This document shows, one piece after another, positions 1-12,615 of a stretch of 64,000 bases of DNA (positions are counted from its first letter, which is position 1; every line of letters starts with the position of its first letter). Location of the stretch: positions 33,954,652-34,018,651 of the forward strand of contig NC_083597.1 in the NCBI RefSeq assembly GCF_020882245.1. Direction: 5' to 3'. A program made the translations under genes and the position numbers. This stretch comes from Rhopalosiphum padi. Its lineage: Eukaryota > Arthropoda > Insecta > Hemiptera > Aphididae. The notes beneath the pieces were generated by a model, which searched no databases, had not been told where the DNA came from, and was given only the letters and a program-made list of their open reading frames with translations.

Positions 1-2221
1 AATATATTATAAGACGTCGGCTCGGCGGATTCTAACGTGTCAGACGCGCATAATAATATTAATGGAAACCGAAAAGGTGAAAAACAAAACGAAAACAAAA
101 TCGATAGGTACATATATAGGTCTCTATGTATAATAACAATATTATTATTAAAACTGCGCGGAATAACGTCGTGAGCAATGTCGCGACTGTTAAGACATGT
201 GGAGAATACCATATTATTATTATTATTATTCTAATTATATATACTTGTATATTATTGTAACACACACAACTCATTATATTATTATGGCTTCGGGTTTTTA
301 TGCGAATACATAATATCTGACGTGCAGTGCATATACAATTATTATTATTTTTATTATTATTATTATTGCTATTACATCTGAGCAGGTGTCGCCGTCTTAC
401 TTATCTCGTCTGAACGTTAAAATAAAAATAATATTATTATTTTTTATTATTATCACGTGTATTATAATATACGCATATACCTAATATAATAATAATATTA
501 TGTAGAGTGCAGATTATAATATTGACCACGCGATCACGCGATATCGAGACGGCGGCATTCCACGCGGCGAGTCCGATAAATCAACCGACTTTATTGGAAA
601 GTGATCGGTGCGAATGTATATACATAATATAATATATTTATATATTGTCCGTAATAATGTGTACCTCTGAACGCGTTTTCCGTTCGCGTGTTAAACGCAC
701 ATTAGACGTCGGTCGTGGACAAATTTTCGTACTGTCCGATGTACCACTGCAATCGTGTGCGCGCGCCCGCAGTGGACGTGTAAATATTATAATATCACCT
801 TAACGAGACCCGGTCGGTCGGATATCGTATCACCGCATGATATATTATCATTTGCGTTATATTTTATAACAATTATTTTGCTATGTGGTGGTGGGCGTAT
901 ATCTCTTTGATTTTATTTTAAAATCGTAAACGGTGGGCACCTATACGCAAGACCACAAGAGATCTGGCACGGTATCTGTGAACGTTTAGCGTAATGCGTT
1001 GCCTATGTCACAGCATATATGATTCAAAAGCAATGATGAAAAATTGTAAATTTTAGTGCGCTTCGGTCTTTGCCGTGCATTTTTAACATATCATCAAATA
1101 TCTTCGTGAAATCCGCAGCAGAAAACCAAACACGAGCTCTTCAAAATATTCAAAGTAGGTCCTTCTGTTGTACTCTGTGTTTTGTGTTATACATATTATA
1201 GAACTCATTGAACTTCTCTTTATGTCCGCAGAACAGTGCTTACAGACAATTAGAATAATGTAAATTATGTTATATTTGTGTTAAATTTGGATTTTTTCTT
1301 TATTAGCTATACAGCCGAATGATAAATTCGATGTCCAACATAGAAAATACCGATTTACTCGCATTGCATAGTGCATATAATATTTTGTTAAGTGTTTACA
1401 AACGATCTATTCCGTTTTTCGTCGATGATGTCTTTCGGGAATCGACACATTTTTTTTTCTAACGGTCGAACGCTGCAATAGTTTTACCACAGCGATAATA
1501 TCGAAACAAAGAATGCTGAAACACGGTATTATACACGGCGATTCGTCTTAACTCTTTCCGGACAGCCAATATTAACAAACAATTGGACAATGCGCTGGTG
1601 TATACAGACGGTACTTATATAGGATGACCGTCACCCCGATTTATTCCTGCCTACGTAAATAATATTTATATGTATAACGGATATTTTATGGACATTCGGG
1701 ACGGCTTTGCGGTCGGAACGCCATCATTGTCCTAATAATATATAAAACATTATTATTAAACATGCGCGGCACAAACAACTGTGATAATAACATTATGTTG
1801 CATTGTGCGACGTCACGCCCGAGTATATCGGCGTAAATCCGCGACCGTCCGGACGAGACCCGTGTACCGCATCTGTTAACACCGCGGAACAATATCATTA
1901 TTGAACATGTTCGCGTATAGTGTCCGTCTGATTAATGGACTCGGCAAATATAAGCGCAGTGCGCGTGCGGCGTGGTGCTTTGGTAGGCGGCGGCGGCGGC
2001 GTTGTATATTATATATAATAATAATAATAATGTGATAATAACATATAGTGCTCTTTTTGTCGGGACGACAGAAAAACCTATACTGAAAGTGTTGCTACAT
2101 TGGCAACAAAAAAAAAAAAACTGCGAACGACCACGACGTCCTCGTCGATCGTAATAAATTGCTAAACATTATATTATATTATGTGTGTGGATGTAATGAT
2201 GCATAATATAATAAATAAAAA
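1..2221. other. noncoding, no gene seen
   Basis: This stretch is a mixture of (TTA)n/(AAT)n-rich DNA and short CpG-rich patches, for example around 520-620, 660-780 and 1800-2000. No reading frame in it resembles a known protein. The open frames present are short and run through trinucleotide repeats. I see no RNA gene or element terminus here. Confidence 0.6.
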
Positions 2222-2724
2222 TACAGGGCGATTCCCTGCAAGTATGTTTCACTCCGCTTTTTTTTCGTTAATAATTCAATCGTTGAAATTTTGAATTTTG
2301 GAATTTTTTTAAATGCGCATACTTAAAGGACATATTTTCAATTCTTGAGATTTTTCCGTATAGAGGTAGGCACTACTTAAAGAAAATATCCTCTAGATAC
2401 CTACATAAACTTCTGTGTTTCAAATGAGAACTCCCATGTGCACAAAGTTAAACAACTCAAAAACTATATTCGTTCGAAATTCGATTGTGATATTTCAACA
2501 TGAAACAATAGAAAAGTGTGATGGTTCTCATTTGAAAAACAGAAGTTTGTATCTCTTCGGTATACTCTTTATGTAATATAAAAAACTTCAAAAACTTGAA
2601 AATATGTTCTTCGAGTACCTATTCGTATTTTTGGAATTCTAAAAACCAGAATTTGAAAAACTGCATTGTTAAAGGAAAAAATGGCGGTGGACATGCTTCT
2701 AAGCATATTTATAGTGAATCGCCC
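2222..2724. mobile_element. palindromic MITE (fold-back), TACAGGGCGATTC-type terminus
   Basis: The two ends are inverted copies. GGGCGATTC starts at 2226 and its complement GAATCGCCC ends at 2724. The complementarity continues inward imperfectly for about 200 bp per arm. For example, AAACTTCTG(T)GTTTCAAATGAGAAC near 2408-2431 pairs with the region near 2529-2552, and the ACATATTTTCAA block near 2330 pairs with the region near 2600. No transposase reading frame is present, so this is a non-autonomous element. The left end carries TACAGGG, but the right end has lost the matching CTGTA, so no clean target duplication can be called. Short motifs are shared with the elements at 28722 and 35255. 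A Tc1/mariner-like origin is inferred from the terminus type only. Confidence 0.75.
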
Positions 2725-5209
2725 AATATTATTCAAAATAATATGTACACTTAATATACGAGTATGTTGTATAAAATATAACGTACAGAGACTAGTTGGA
2801 ATTTTATTTTTTTCTATAAGAATTGCTTTTGATAGCGTTTATAATGACATTATCTAAATGATCGAAAGTTTTCCAAGTTAATTAGCTGCTAAATTAGACT
2901 TCCTCGAGACGTTAAATAATTACGTAACTACTCTGCAATATGAAAAGCTACAGAACTTAATTTCTTCCAATAATAATTATTTCGGCGTATTCGAACACTT
3001 TACGGTCCTTCGTTTAATTATTATTACCTACTGCACGTACTAAATACTAAATCTTTAAAACAGATAAATTAAACACTGCAGTAACTACCATACTACCTAC
3101 ATATTATTATGTGTTCAAACTAAGATTATTTTAATAGGCCATTCGTTCCGTTAGTAGTTAACAATTAAAACGCGTTTAACGATAATCATTTTTGTAAACA
3201 TTAAGTTATACAATATATTGTAGTCTAAAAGTAGTATTCTATAATAATTATAGTGTGTAAAAGACAAATTAGCTTGGCACTCCTTATAGTTCCCATGGTT
3301 AATATCCATATTAACTCGACACAACATGATTAGTTCTGTTTTAACATTTTGAATAACGACTATTTATTAAGCACTAGTACAAAATATTGTTGGTTTGAAT
3401 CTTCCGCTCTGTCGTCACTCGCGTGTAATCCTGCGGTCTATTTTCAGTAGACCATCTCTTGTGGTTTCATTACAAGTTTCTCAATTATAACACAACCTCA
3501 CTCATCGGCCATCACTTCACACGTTTATAAATCAAATGTTCTAATATTAATTTGTTTTCCGTTCCATCTCTTCTGTCGGTGAGGAGTAAAAAACAGTCTA
3601 CCCGAGTCTCGAATGAATATTATTGGATTATGAGATAGAAATTCAGCCGATAACGCATCCATTTGATTTATTTTCAACGTTTGAAAACAAATGTAATTTT
3701 TTTTTATCACAATTCAAATGTTGTACTAATGTGCGCATTCCAATGATTCAAATAATATAATACGAGAAGGTATAACTGTGTAATACAATATTATGTTAAA
3801 TTATTGTACGCAATTCGAGTATATCAAAGGACGTAATTATTTTTATTTATCACACCCGCCGCGCAGTCTTACTTTGAACCGTTATTGGGTTTCTTGTGAA
3901 GTCGTGTGCCGTTTCTATAAGATATATCGTTATATATAATATAGGGGTGGTTTGAATTCAAAATACTTCACACCCCATGGCGCTCTTCTTTCGACGCACC
4001 CCTGTAACTTATAGGAGTATAATAATTACGGTTCAATTCGTTTTCCATTAAATATCACTGGCAGCAGCTTAACAGCGGAGAGTTGACGAAAAAAAAAATA
4101 AAGCTGGGAAACTGCAATTTCGAAAACTGAAACACAATATCGTGCTATATTATACGAATCGTTTTTTGGGGGCCAAATATTATATTTAGAACGTACACAT
4201 TACACACAATATAATAAATATATCTTTTTACAGTTTACACATCGTAAAGTTGCTATGGTCTTTTTTCCCATAACCCTCGAGATAAATTGAATACCTACTT
4301 GCTGAATCATGAATCCGAAACCAATCGGTTATAAAAATTATGATTTTCATAACAGCACACTAACATATTTTATAAAATATTTACGTGTATTCTATGTGTT
4401 ATTTTTTTTTTTTATTAATTTGTATCTGTCTTTCTTTTCAAAATACGTCAACGAAAAACTTGCATTGTGTTCCAGCCATCCGGGACGTATAAAAAATTAC
4501 AATAATAATAACAAAAATAATAATAACGCTACAGATATTTTAACGGGGCGGGACGACCATATATAGATGATGATCTGACGGTGAAGCGGGAAGGCGAAAA
4601 AATTCTCAATACATAATATTATAGTAGTTCACGGTCGAGTGGAAGTTTACGTGCAAGAGACGCTGATTCGAAAAAAAAAATAATACAGAATACATATATT
4701 CAATGATGAGGGAAAACTATTATTTCCTCCGTTTTACAACCCGCACTGCTGCAGTTTGTCACTTTGGTACAAACGTCGCTGACCGCTGCTGTGGCCGCAA
4801 AGACCAATTATAATTATTATTATTATCATTAATATTTCGGAGTGGTGAAATCGTTGTGCACGACTGCAATTGTGTGTTCACACTAATGGTAACACATACT
4901 AGTAAGTGTGCAATTTGGGGGGCGATGCACGAGAAAAAACAACATACCGCAGCCAGTTCTTCACCGGCGTAGGCAACATAACTGTCATACTGGTATTCAC
5001 ATTGTCGGGTTGAACTACGACATTCGAAACGATAAAAAAAAAATTGAACGCACCTTTAATATTATCATGATAATTATTATCTTTGAAAAAAAATATCACG
5101 ATAATAATTATAATTATTATTCGCCTGACACGTTGCAGAGTGTTATTATTATTATTATTTATTTTTTTTTTACAAATCGGTTACTCGTTCGAATAATAGG
5201 AAAAGTGTT

Positions 5210-5213
<4 letters not shown>
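2725..5213. other. noncoding, no gene seen
   Basis: AT-rich sequence with several homopolymer runs and (TTA)n tracts near 4820 and 5140. The open frames here, such as those near 3525-3710 minus and 4309-4566 plus, have low-complexity translations and no recognisable domain. No RNA gene was seen. Confidence 0.55.

Positions 5214-5240
<27 letters not shown>
5214..5240. repeat. (AT)n microsatellite
   Basis: Uninterrupted AT dinucleotide tract of 27 bases. Confidence 0.97.
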
Positions 5241-5247
<7 letters not shown>

Positions 5248-8226
5248 ACGCACTATATATCGGATACATTTGCTTATCGAGTTGTTAAATCGTTGGTAAA
5301 CAGGTTTTACAAATTCTATAGATGGCCCATGGAGTATTATTAAATAGGATTTCCATCCCATTTGTTAGATGCTCCGTATATACGGACATTATACCCCACA
5401 AAATATAAAGCAATAAGTTAAAAATAAGTAACCAAAAGCAAAGAAAACAATTTTCCGTGTACATTCGATTTACTACGATTTAAATGCAACGAAAATCCCA
5501 CAGGTCAATATAATATATGTGGTCGAAATACGTCCATAGTCCATATCTATAGAATACACTGAACCATAATCGGTCTGTATTTCATAAGAAAAGTCGTTAT
5601 TTTATAGCTATATAGTTGTTATTAATACACGTTATACACGAATTCAAAATAATTTGAATTGATTTAAGAATCGAAATTAACAATAACGTAAATAAACAAA
5701 TATAATGGATAAGAAAACGTGAAATTAACGATGCTCGTAACGCTTATACAATAATTGGCTTTCCAAATATCCGTGCGAACCATTTATTTAATTAAAATTG
5801 TATTATTCTAATCTCAACTCCTTTAAATATTTCCATAGCTGCTAATAATTTTTATGCTTAAATGGAACACAAAAAACACGTACATTTTTGCACTTGACGA
5901 CTAAACGTTAAAAAATTCATAAATATACGATTAAATTGCATTGTTCTTTTCGTTAATATACACTCCAGTGCATAAATTATTGAATTTAAGTGGCCTCGCT
6001 GTATAAAGTTAATGTTACCGACACTTACAAACTGTTGAATTTTAAGATATCATTAATAATGCATCGTTGGCACAGATCGACAACAATTTCTGAGCTTTTT
6101 AATACTCATTGGTCTGGAGATTCACTATACAAATAATATGCACCAATAGAAAACATAAAAATAGAATATTCCGTATTCCGTGAATTCGTACATATATATT
6201 ATTCAGACTGTACTTCAACAATACCGATTTCAAAAGGCAAACTAAGGAATTATTAAATAAAAATTTTAGTGTAGAAAATAGAGGTAAATTACCGTTCTAT
6301 ATATGACGATAAAAATGTACAATCGGTTTACCCGTAAATAATATATTCCCTACTATTTTACAGACAATTTATATGGAAAAATGAGATCCCATATATTATA
6401 TGATCTACATTTTATACATCATGCGTGTTTATAACGTCGAATTACGGTATTTTCGTGTAAAAGAATATAATAGTAAAAAACACAACCGATAAGCTTTAAC
6501 AGAATTAAAGCGTTAAATTGAAATCAATGGTTTACGCACGAGCATGTGTATGTGTGAGATGGTCGGTACGAGAATTAAAAAATATTTTGATTGAAAAAAT
6601 AAAATGTAATACATAATAAAACCCAATGTCATTGGGACAATCCAAGGACGGAGTTTTCGAGCGGAACACGTGGGTTTTTGTTCTGACCGCGTCCTGGAGC
6701 CGACGTGTCTATATATATTATTATTATATAGGTGGGTATATATATTACGGTGCTGTGTACGTATAAAGGAAACATCTGAGTAAAAAGAGCTTTAGTATTT
6801 GAGTTCTATTTTTTTTTTCATCTTCTTTTTACGAGTCGGGAATGGATGGATTTCAGAGACGTCAGACCAAAGAAACCAATTTGTCTTGTCTCCAAAACAG
6901 ATCGCAATAAACAAATTCTTTTTGCTGCAGCCGCGGCCGGCGGGTCGACGGTGAGCAAAACGCCCGGATTAAATTCCAACTCTTGAGACGAGTGAGATTT
7001 AATCGAGTACGGCATTAATGCAATAAATATATATATCGGTGTACACGTGTATATATATATATATATTGTTTTTTGCGTGAAAAATATTGCAAAGCTATAA
7101 CCACCCTACCGTCGTTGAAGTATAGTACGACTGTCATCGGAACTCTCGTCGAATCGCAAAAATAATCAATTTACCGTTTGAAAAACGACTATTTACCAAA
7201 TATTTTTTCCCCGAAAGTGTGTACCGTTAAGATTTAATGAAATATAATATTTCGATTACGCTCATTTTTTTTTTCATTTTTCCGTTTTTACACGTTTATA
7301 TAAATCACGTACCTATGCACAACGTGAAATATACGTATAACAGTACAATATGTTATAAATGTGACACTTTTTTTTAAAAAAAATTTAATTAACGGGTGAG
7401 TTACGTACCGTGTTAAGAGAAAAAAAAAATAAAACATACTGCTGCCGTTAATTTATTATCTAACGTCGTACTCGCGTATTATTATTCAAATAAATAAAAC
7501 GAAAAAGTTAGCCGGACAGGATACACTGCAGTATGTATACATATATATTTACAACGGAGTCCGGGTATATTGATTAGCCCACCTCGGCGCAGGATACATA
7601 AGCAGTGGTTTAAATAATGATCACCGTGTAATGCATTTCTCTCTAAACGACAATGATCGTGAAACACATAATATTATTAGAGTAGTACAACAACGGGACG
7701 ACGGAGATATCGTGTTTGTTGGAATTGAGAAATGACAGTGTACACGCGTTGGCAGTTGTCTTCGCACCGCAAAATTAAACGACGCCGTAACAGGAAATTA
7801 AAATGTTGATTAATGTTTGTACACATATATTATAAATAAATATACACCGAACACGCCTAAACGACCGACGACGTCGTTGCAACGTTGATACTTTTGAAAA
7901 CGTAAAAACAGCTTGCAATCGATCGCTATTGAAACGAGTCGAATTACTTCAAAAACAATTAAATGCAACGATATTATGTTTATGTCGTATAACTTGTGAT
8001 ACTTGCCTACAGATTTAAGACTCGAACATACGATGCATTTCTACGTTTCATAATATTATATGACTTAGTATCAAACAGTTATTATTAGTCTACACCTTTT
8101 TTTTTTAAATATATTATATACACGATAGAAAAGAAAGTCTGATATTATATTATTATATAAATATTTTTGTAAGTATAACGTTTCCGAATTGATCAAATTA
8201 AAAAAGACACTTAATACATCAGTATC
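5241..8226. other. noncoding, no gene seen
   Basis: AT-rich noncoding DNA with small GC-balanced patches at 6640-6700, 6830-7010 and 7480-7900 and a (TA)n tract near 7050-7067. No frame in these patches resembles a known protein, and no element termini were recognised. Confidence 0.55.
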
Positions 8227-8257
8227 TATATATATATATATATATATTTTTTTTTTT
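8227..8257. repeat. (TA)n followed by T-run
   Basis: About 20 bases of TA dinucleotide pass directly into an 11-base T run. This is a compound low-complexity tract. Confidence 0.95.
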
Positions 8258-9112
8258 GACCATCATTGAGATTTTATAAATGTACATTTGTGTTTATAAT
8301 AATTGATTAATCATAAATTCTTTAATATATACTACCTATACAACAAAATGGTAATACAAAAACAGTTTACACGTCGTATATACAATCTTATCAAATATTT
8401 TATAAAGTTAGTAGAATAAGGATTATTAAGTTTAATTTTTATATTTGAAATAATATATATCGTTTTTAATATATATCCGGTAAAACTAAATTATTTAGTG
8501 AAGTTTATTGTAATAACTGTTAATAATGAATTCAAATAACCTAAATTTATAATTTGATCTTTTATAAAATAATATATCCACTCTACTTCTTATACTAAAA
8601 TCTAATAACTATCCATTAAGCTTATTGCTCATCATATGTAACATTTAACCTAAATTAAATTAAATAATAAATCAATGTTAAAAATGTAAAATGTTAAAAT
8701 TCATTATCACTGATATCAGTTAGCTACAACTTAGTATATAAATCATAAAAGTTCAAAAAAAAAAAAAGTAAACAAAGTTGAAAAAATAATTATTAATGAA
8801 ACTGACAGGTAAAAAAAAATATGAAGTCTGCTATACTTCAAGATTTTTACTGAGAAATACGTTTTGGACCATATGAAAATCAGACAAAGAATTATAATAA
8901 TAGAGATAGGTACTTCACTTCTAAAAATATCGATCACGTTCAAGAGGACCAGTTTGGTTATGAAAATAAACTGTGAGAGAGTTAAAAATTTAATAAACGT
9001 TGGTACAAAAAAAAAATGTAGAAATAATTATGCGGACTTTAGTTTAGTAATAAATCATTAAATAGTGGGTAAATGTAAGTGAACACCGAATGTTTAAATC
9101 ATATAATATGTA
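8258..9112. other. AT-rich noncoding DNA
   Basis: This is the start of an AT-rich, CpG-poor block that continues to about 12950. The frames at 8743-8943 minus and 8864-9061 plus overlap on opposite strands and are low complexity. No gene is seen. Confidence 0.55.
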
Positions 9113-9560
9113 TATACAGGGTGATTATTTTAATAGTTTTACTCAAAAACATTAGTGTTATTTAAAACATGTAATTTGAAATCAATCCAAAACAACATAA
9201 TTGAAATAAAAATATTTGTTTTTATTTTTTGTAGTTATTTTTTCCAGTTTTTCCTTTTTTGAACGATTTCATTCATTTTTAATTTCATGTTCCACAGCAA
9301 AAAAATAATATTTTTTTGAGAATTTTTGTATAACAATAAAAATCGAATAACGAATGAGCAGTCAATTATTTAGTTATAAATATATAACATTTAGATGACC
9401 TTAAAAGTGGATATTCACTGTGAACCAGCATTTCCCGGAGTATCATTTCTGAACGGTTGTAGGTACTACTTCACATGTTCACCTAAATTTTAATTCGTAT
9501 AATTAATGAACTACTTATTCAAAATTTGATTTGTATAGATAAAAATTCACAATAAACTCG
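9113..9560. mobile_element. decayed MITE with TATACAGGGTGATT terminus
   Basis: TATACAGGGTGATT at 9113-9126 matches the terminus type of the elements at 28722 and 36660. Inside, the block TTTTTAATTTCATGTTC near 9277-9293 resembles TTTTTAATTTCACGTTC near 36844-36860 in the same orientation. A second block near 9484-9535 is the reverse complement of the region near 36902-36955; both contain the core AGTAGTTCATTAATTATA. No intact right terminus was found, so the end coordinate is approximate. No transposase frame is present. The opposite orientation of the two shared blocks suggests a fold-back structure or a rearranged copy. Confidence 0.55.
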
Positions 9561-11616
9561 TCTGCTTTAGAAAATGAAATTAAAATTATATTTTGTGATT
9601 CGAAAAAGTAAACAATTATTTTAATAAAAATATGATTTATTTTCATAAATGTTATTCTGCAATGGCTCAAAATAATGTAAAACAATCAAAATTATAAACG
9701 TTAAGTAAAATAAAACGTTTATAATTTTGAAAAATGTTTACTGTTAAAAGAATTATATTATTGTATAATTTTACATTCCCCATTATTATATTTCGAGTTT
9801 TTTAAAACTATTAAAAGTGCTTTTAATCCTGCGATTTTAACAAAATAAATCGTTTGACACACAAAGCATCAAGCTCACAATTGTTTAATTTTAATCTTAT
9901 AAAAGAAGCTTGGCAGATTATTATTTATATACAAATAAAAATGTCATTTACAGGCACAGTTTATAAAATTATTAACATTTAAATTTATTCCCATTTACTC
10001 GAATAGGAAACAAGCATATTTTGTGCGACGCTAATACGTTTTTACCTGCAATTACTATTACGAGATAATACAATATTAATTATTTAATCTTAAATAAAAC
10101 TATTCTTTACCTTAAAATATATAGTCATTAGCATTTATTATAAATTATATTAAAATACAATTTACAAGGTTAACCTAATTTTGATTTAGTACCTACGTAA
10201 ACTATTGATTAATATAGTTTAATTTAATAACCGTTGTGGACGTTATTTTTATAAATCTACACGTGTTCATAATATATAAATATATACACACAGACGAATG
10301 ATTAATTAACAAACATAAGTGATATACTGGAATTGCTCAAGATAGAAATTAAAAAAACCTAAATATGATAAATATACTTGATGGTAGTGTAAATGTATGA
10401 TACAAAATATATTTTAATATTTTGTGTAATGAGTCATGGTTTATGACGAACAACGTGTGGTAGTCAAATAATAATTAGGAACAGAAGTAAAATTAATAAC
10501 AAGTTTTAAACGTACATCATAATTCATAGGTAATTATTACTAATTACTAATCAATGTTGTTTTACGAACGATTTTTAGATTATTTATTTGATTGTATCAC
10601 TCGATCTGAATTGTATACGCTTTGAATATTGAAATCAATAAAATAGCAGTTATGTGCATACGATTATACAAATAACATTATTTATTTACACTCTTTACAT
10701 TTTCCATTCAAGTGACAAACGTAATATTATGTACCTAATCGCTAAATGGTTTTAAAACAACAATTATATTGTTTTATTAATAAAATAAGTGTAACGTATT
10801 TACTAAGTATTATGATATCCATTCCATTAATTATGTTACAATTTGAGCGACCGGTTCAATAGTCGTAATACGAAATCCTTTTAACTAATTCTTCGAATTT
10901 CTGACTACTTACTGCTAAATTATTGGATATTTGAAATAATAAATTATACTAAAATAATAAAATTAAATAATATAAATTATAAATGATATATAGTAATTTC
11001 AGATTTAATTCTTATTAGGTATATAAATTTAAAACGTTGCGAGTTAGATAAGGAATAATATTTTAGTGAAATTGTTATAACTAACCATAAATCAAATTTT
11101 ATATTCTCCTGGCACCCGTGAAATATAATTAGGTAGGTTTTTATAATATTTAATATCATTGAATTATTCCAAACTACTTGAAATAAATGGACAATTAAAT
11201 AAATTAAGTTTATTTATATAAAAAACGAAGTGTAAAGGAACTAAAATACAACATCATAAAATATAGATAAAACCTAACATTATATTATATTTGATTACAT
11301 TGACATATTATAAAAAAATAATACAAATCATAATATTTATAACGCTTATTATAATTCATACTTCAAATGAAGAGAAACAATATTCGTATAATCTTTGGTG
11401 TGTAAGTCATATACGTAATAATCTATAACTTATTTTCGATTTTAATGTATTAATGTGATAGTATAAAAAATTTTCAAGCGTAAACAATTAGTTTCTCTTA
11501 TCAAGATTTAAATCTTTATTTTTACCAAATATAATATCTACACCACAATAATTATTATATAAATATGTAAATAAAATTTCGAATATAATTTTAAATTATA
11601 GTAACACGATATTGGT
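9561..11616. other. AT-rich noncoding DNA
   Basis: Very AT-rich sequence with few CpG. It consists of long A/T runs and short direct repetitions with no coding potential. The frame at 10977-11159 minus is low complexity. I see nothing else in it. Confidence 0.6.
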
Positions 11617-11620
11617 AAAC

Positions 11621-11624
<4 letters not shown>
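11617..11624. repeat. probable target-site duplication, left copy
   Basis: AAACTATA directly abuts the poly(T) run, which is the poly(A) tail of the minus-strand element. The octamer AAATTATA at 12608-12615, immediately beyond the truncated 5' end, matches it at 7 of 8 positions. Because the region is so AT-rich, chance similarity cannot be excluded. Confidence 0.45.

Positions 11625-11656
<32 letters not shown>
11625..11656 (-). repeat. poly(A) tail of the LINE insertion (T run on plus)
   Basis: Thirty-two consecutive T on the plus strand form the 3' tail of the minus-strand retrotransposon. Purity over this length suggests little time for decay. Confidence 0.9.
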
Positions 11657-11660
<4 letters not shown>

Positions 11661-11812
11661 AAAATTACCTACACCTTTAAGCTAGGCTTGTGGTGGTGTA
11701 GGGAGTAACAGTACATATATATATGATTTAATTAATTACTTAATTTAACAAATAATAACCAACATTGTAAAATAATTAAAATAATTAAGAGATACTAAAA
11801 TATACAATTTTC

Positions 11813-12607
11813 TTATAATAGACATTTCCTTAGTTCACTAGATAAAATGTTGTTTATACATTTTTTTATGTTAATTTGATCATTAAAAATATTTTTTTTC
11901 ACATCAATTGGCAAGGCGTTAAAAATGACAGGACCCATATAATTAATAAATTTTTGACCAAAACTCGTATTAGTAAATAAGACTTTAATATTACATAGTC
12001 TATCTTCCCCCAAAGGCTTGTCATTCTGTTTAATAAAGAAAAAGTCTGATTTTTTATGTACAAACATGATTGCGGATTTTTTGTAAAGTAATTCAAGAGG
12101 AAGCACATTAAACTCTATATAGTTTAACGAGGTAGACCCAATAAGATTGTCCTTTTTCAGACATATACGAATTAAACTATTTTGCTGAACCCTTAATGGC
12201 TTAAGAACATTTATGGATGCACCTCCCCAAATTACCATGCCATATTGCAATATAGATTGGTATAGAGAAAGATAAACTATTCTCAATGTATGAGATGATG
12301 TTATATGTTTTAATATATGAAATTTGAACATTAACGATCGCAATTTTACTATTAAACTATTGATGTGAATATTCCATTTGAGGTTACAATCGAATATTAG
12401 TCCTAAATATTTAATTCTTTTTACTATATTGATTTTCGGGCAGTTACAGTTTGATACAATTGAACAGTCATGTAAAGTAATTTCTTCAAACGGTGGTAAA
12501 GTATAATTTATTGAAAAAACCATGAACATTGTTTTGTTGAAATTTAAAGAAAGTTTTTTAATATTTAACCACTTTATTATTTTCTTGAAATTTATATACT
12601 TAAAGAC
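11813..12607 (-). pseudogene. reverse transcriptase, C-terminal fragment of a LINE ORF2
   Basis: This frame encodes about 264 residues that correspond to the end of the palm, the thumb and the C-terminal tail of a LINE reverse transcriptase. Numbered from the Met at 12527-12529, the visible motifs are YLG at 41-43 in the context KYLGLIFD, SLY at 88-90, YG at 96-97 with W101, and a tail pattern GPxxFNxLP at 199-207. Just before that Met the frame reads LSLNFNKT, the segment that typically lies between the catalytic box and the YLG motif. The Met is therefore internal, not a true start. The FADD/YADD catalytic box and the endonuclease domain lie upstream and have been lost by truncation, so the protein cannot be active. 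No frameshift or internal stop interrupts what remains. It is the only protein in the window that I can assign to a family. Confidence 0.9.
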
Positions 12608-12615
12608 AAATTATA
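12608..12615. repeat. probable target-site duplication, right copy
   Basis: AAATTATA lies at the truncated 5' end of the LINE and matches 7 of 8 bases of the octamer that abuts its tail at 11617-11624. Confidence 0.45.

Larger units (their letters stand above)
11625..12607 (-). mobile_element. 5'-truncated non-LTR (LINE) retrotransposon
   Basis: On the minus strand the insertion runs from a truncated 5' end at about 12607 to a 32-base poly(A) tail, read as T on the plus strand at 11625-11656. It holds the C-terminal part of a reverse transcriptase ORF (stop at 11813-11815) and a 3' UTR of about 156 bp. Truncation at the 5' end plus a 3' poly(A) tail is the hallmark of target-primed reverse transcription. 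The reverse transcriptase frame meets an in-frame stop at 12611-12613, just past the proposed boundary. This fits a junction at 12607, where an 8-bp near-perfect direct repeat begins. The uninterrupted frame and pure poly(A) argue for a recent insertion. The C-terminal pattern suggests the CR1/jockey group of clades, but the exact clade cannot be decided from this fragment. Confidence 0.88.
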
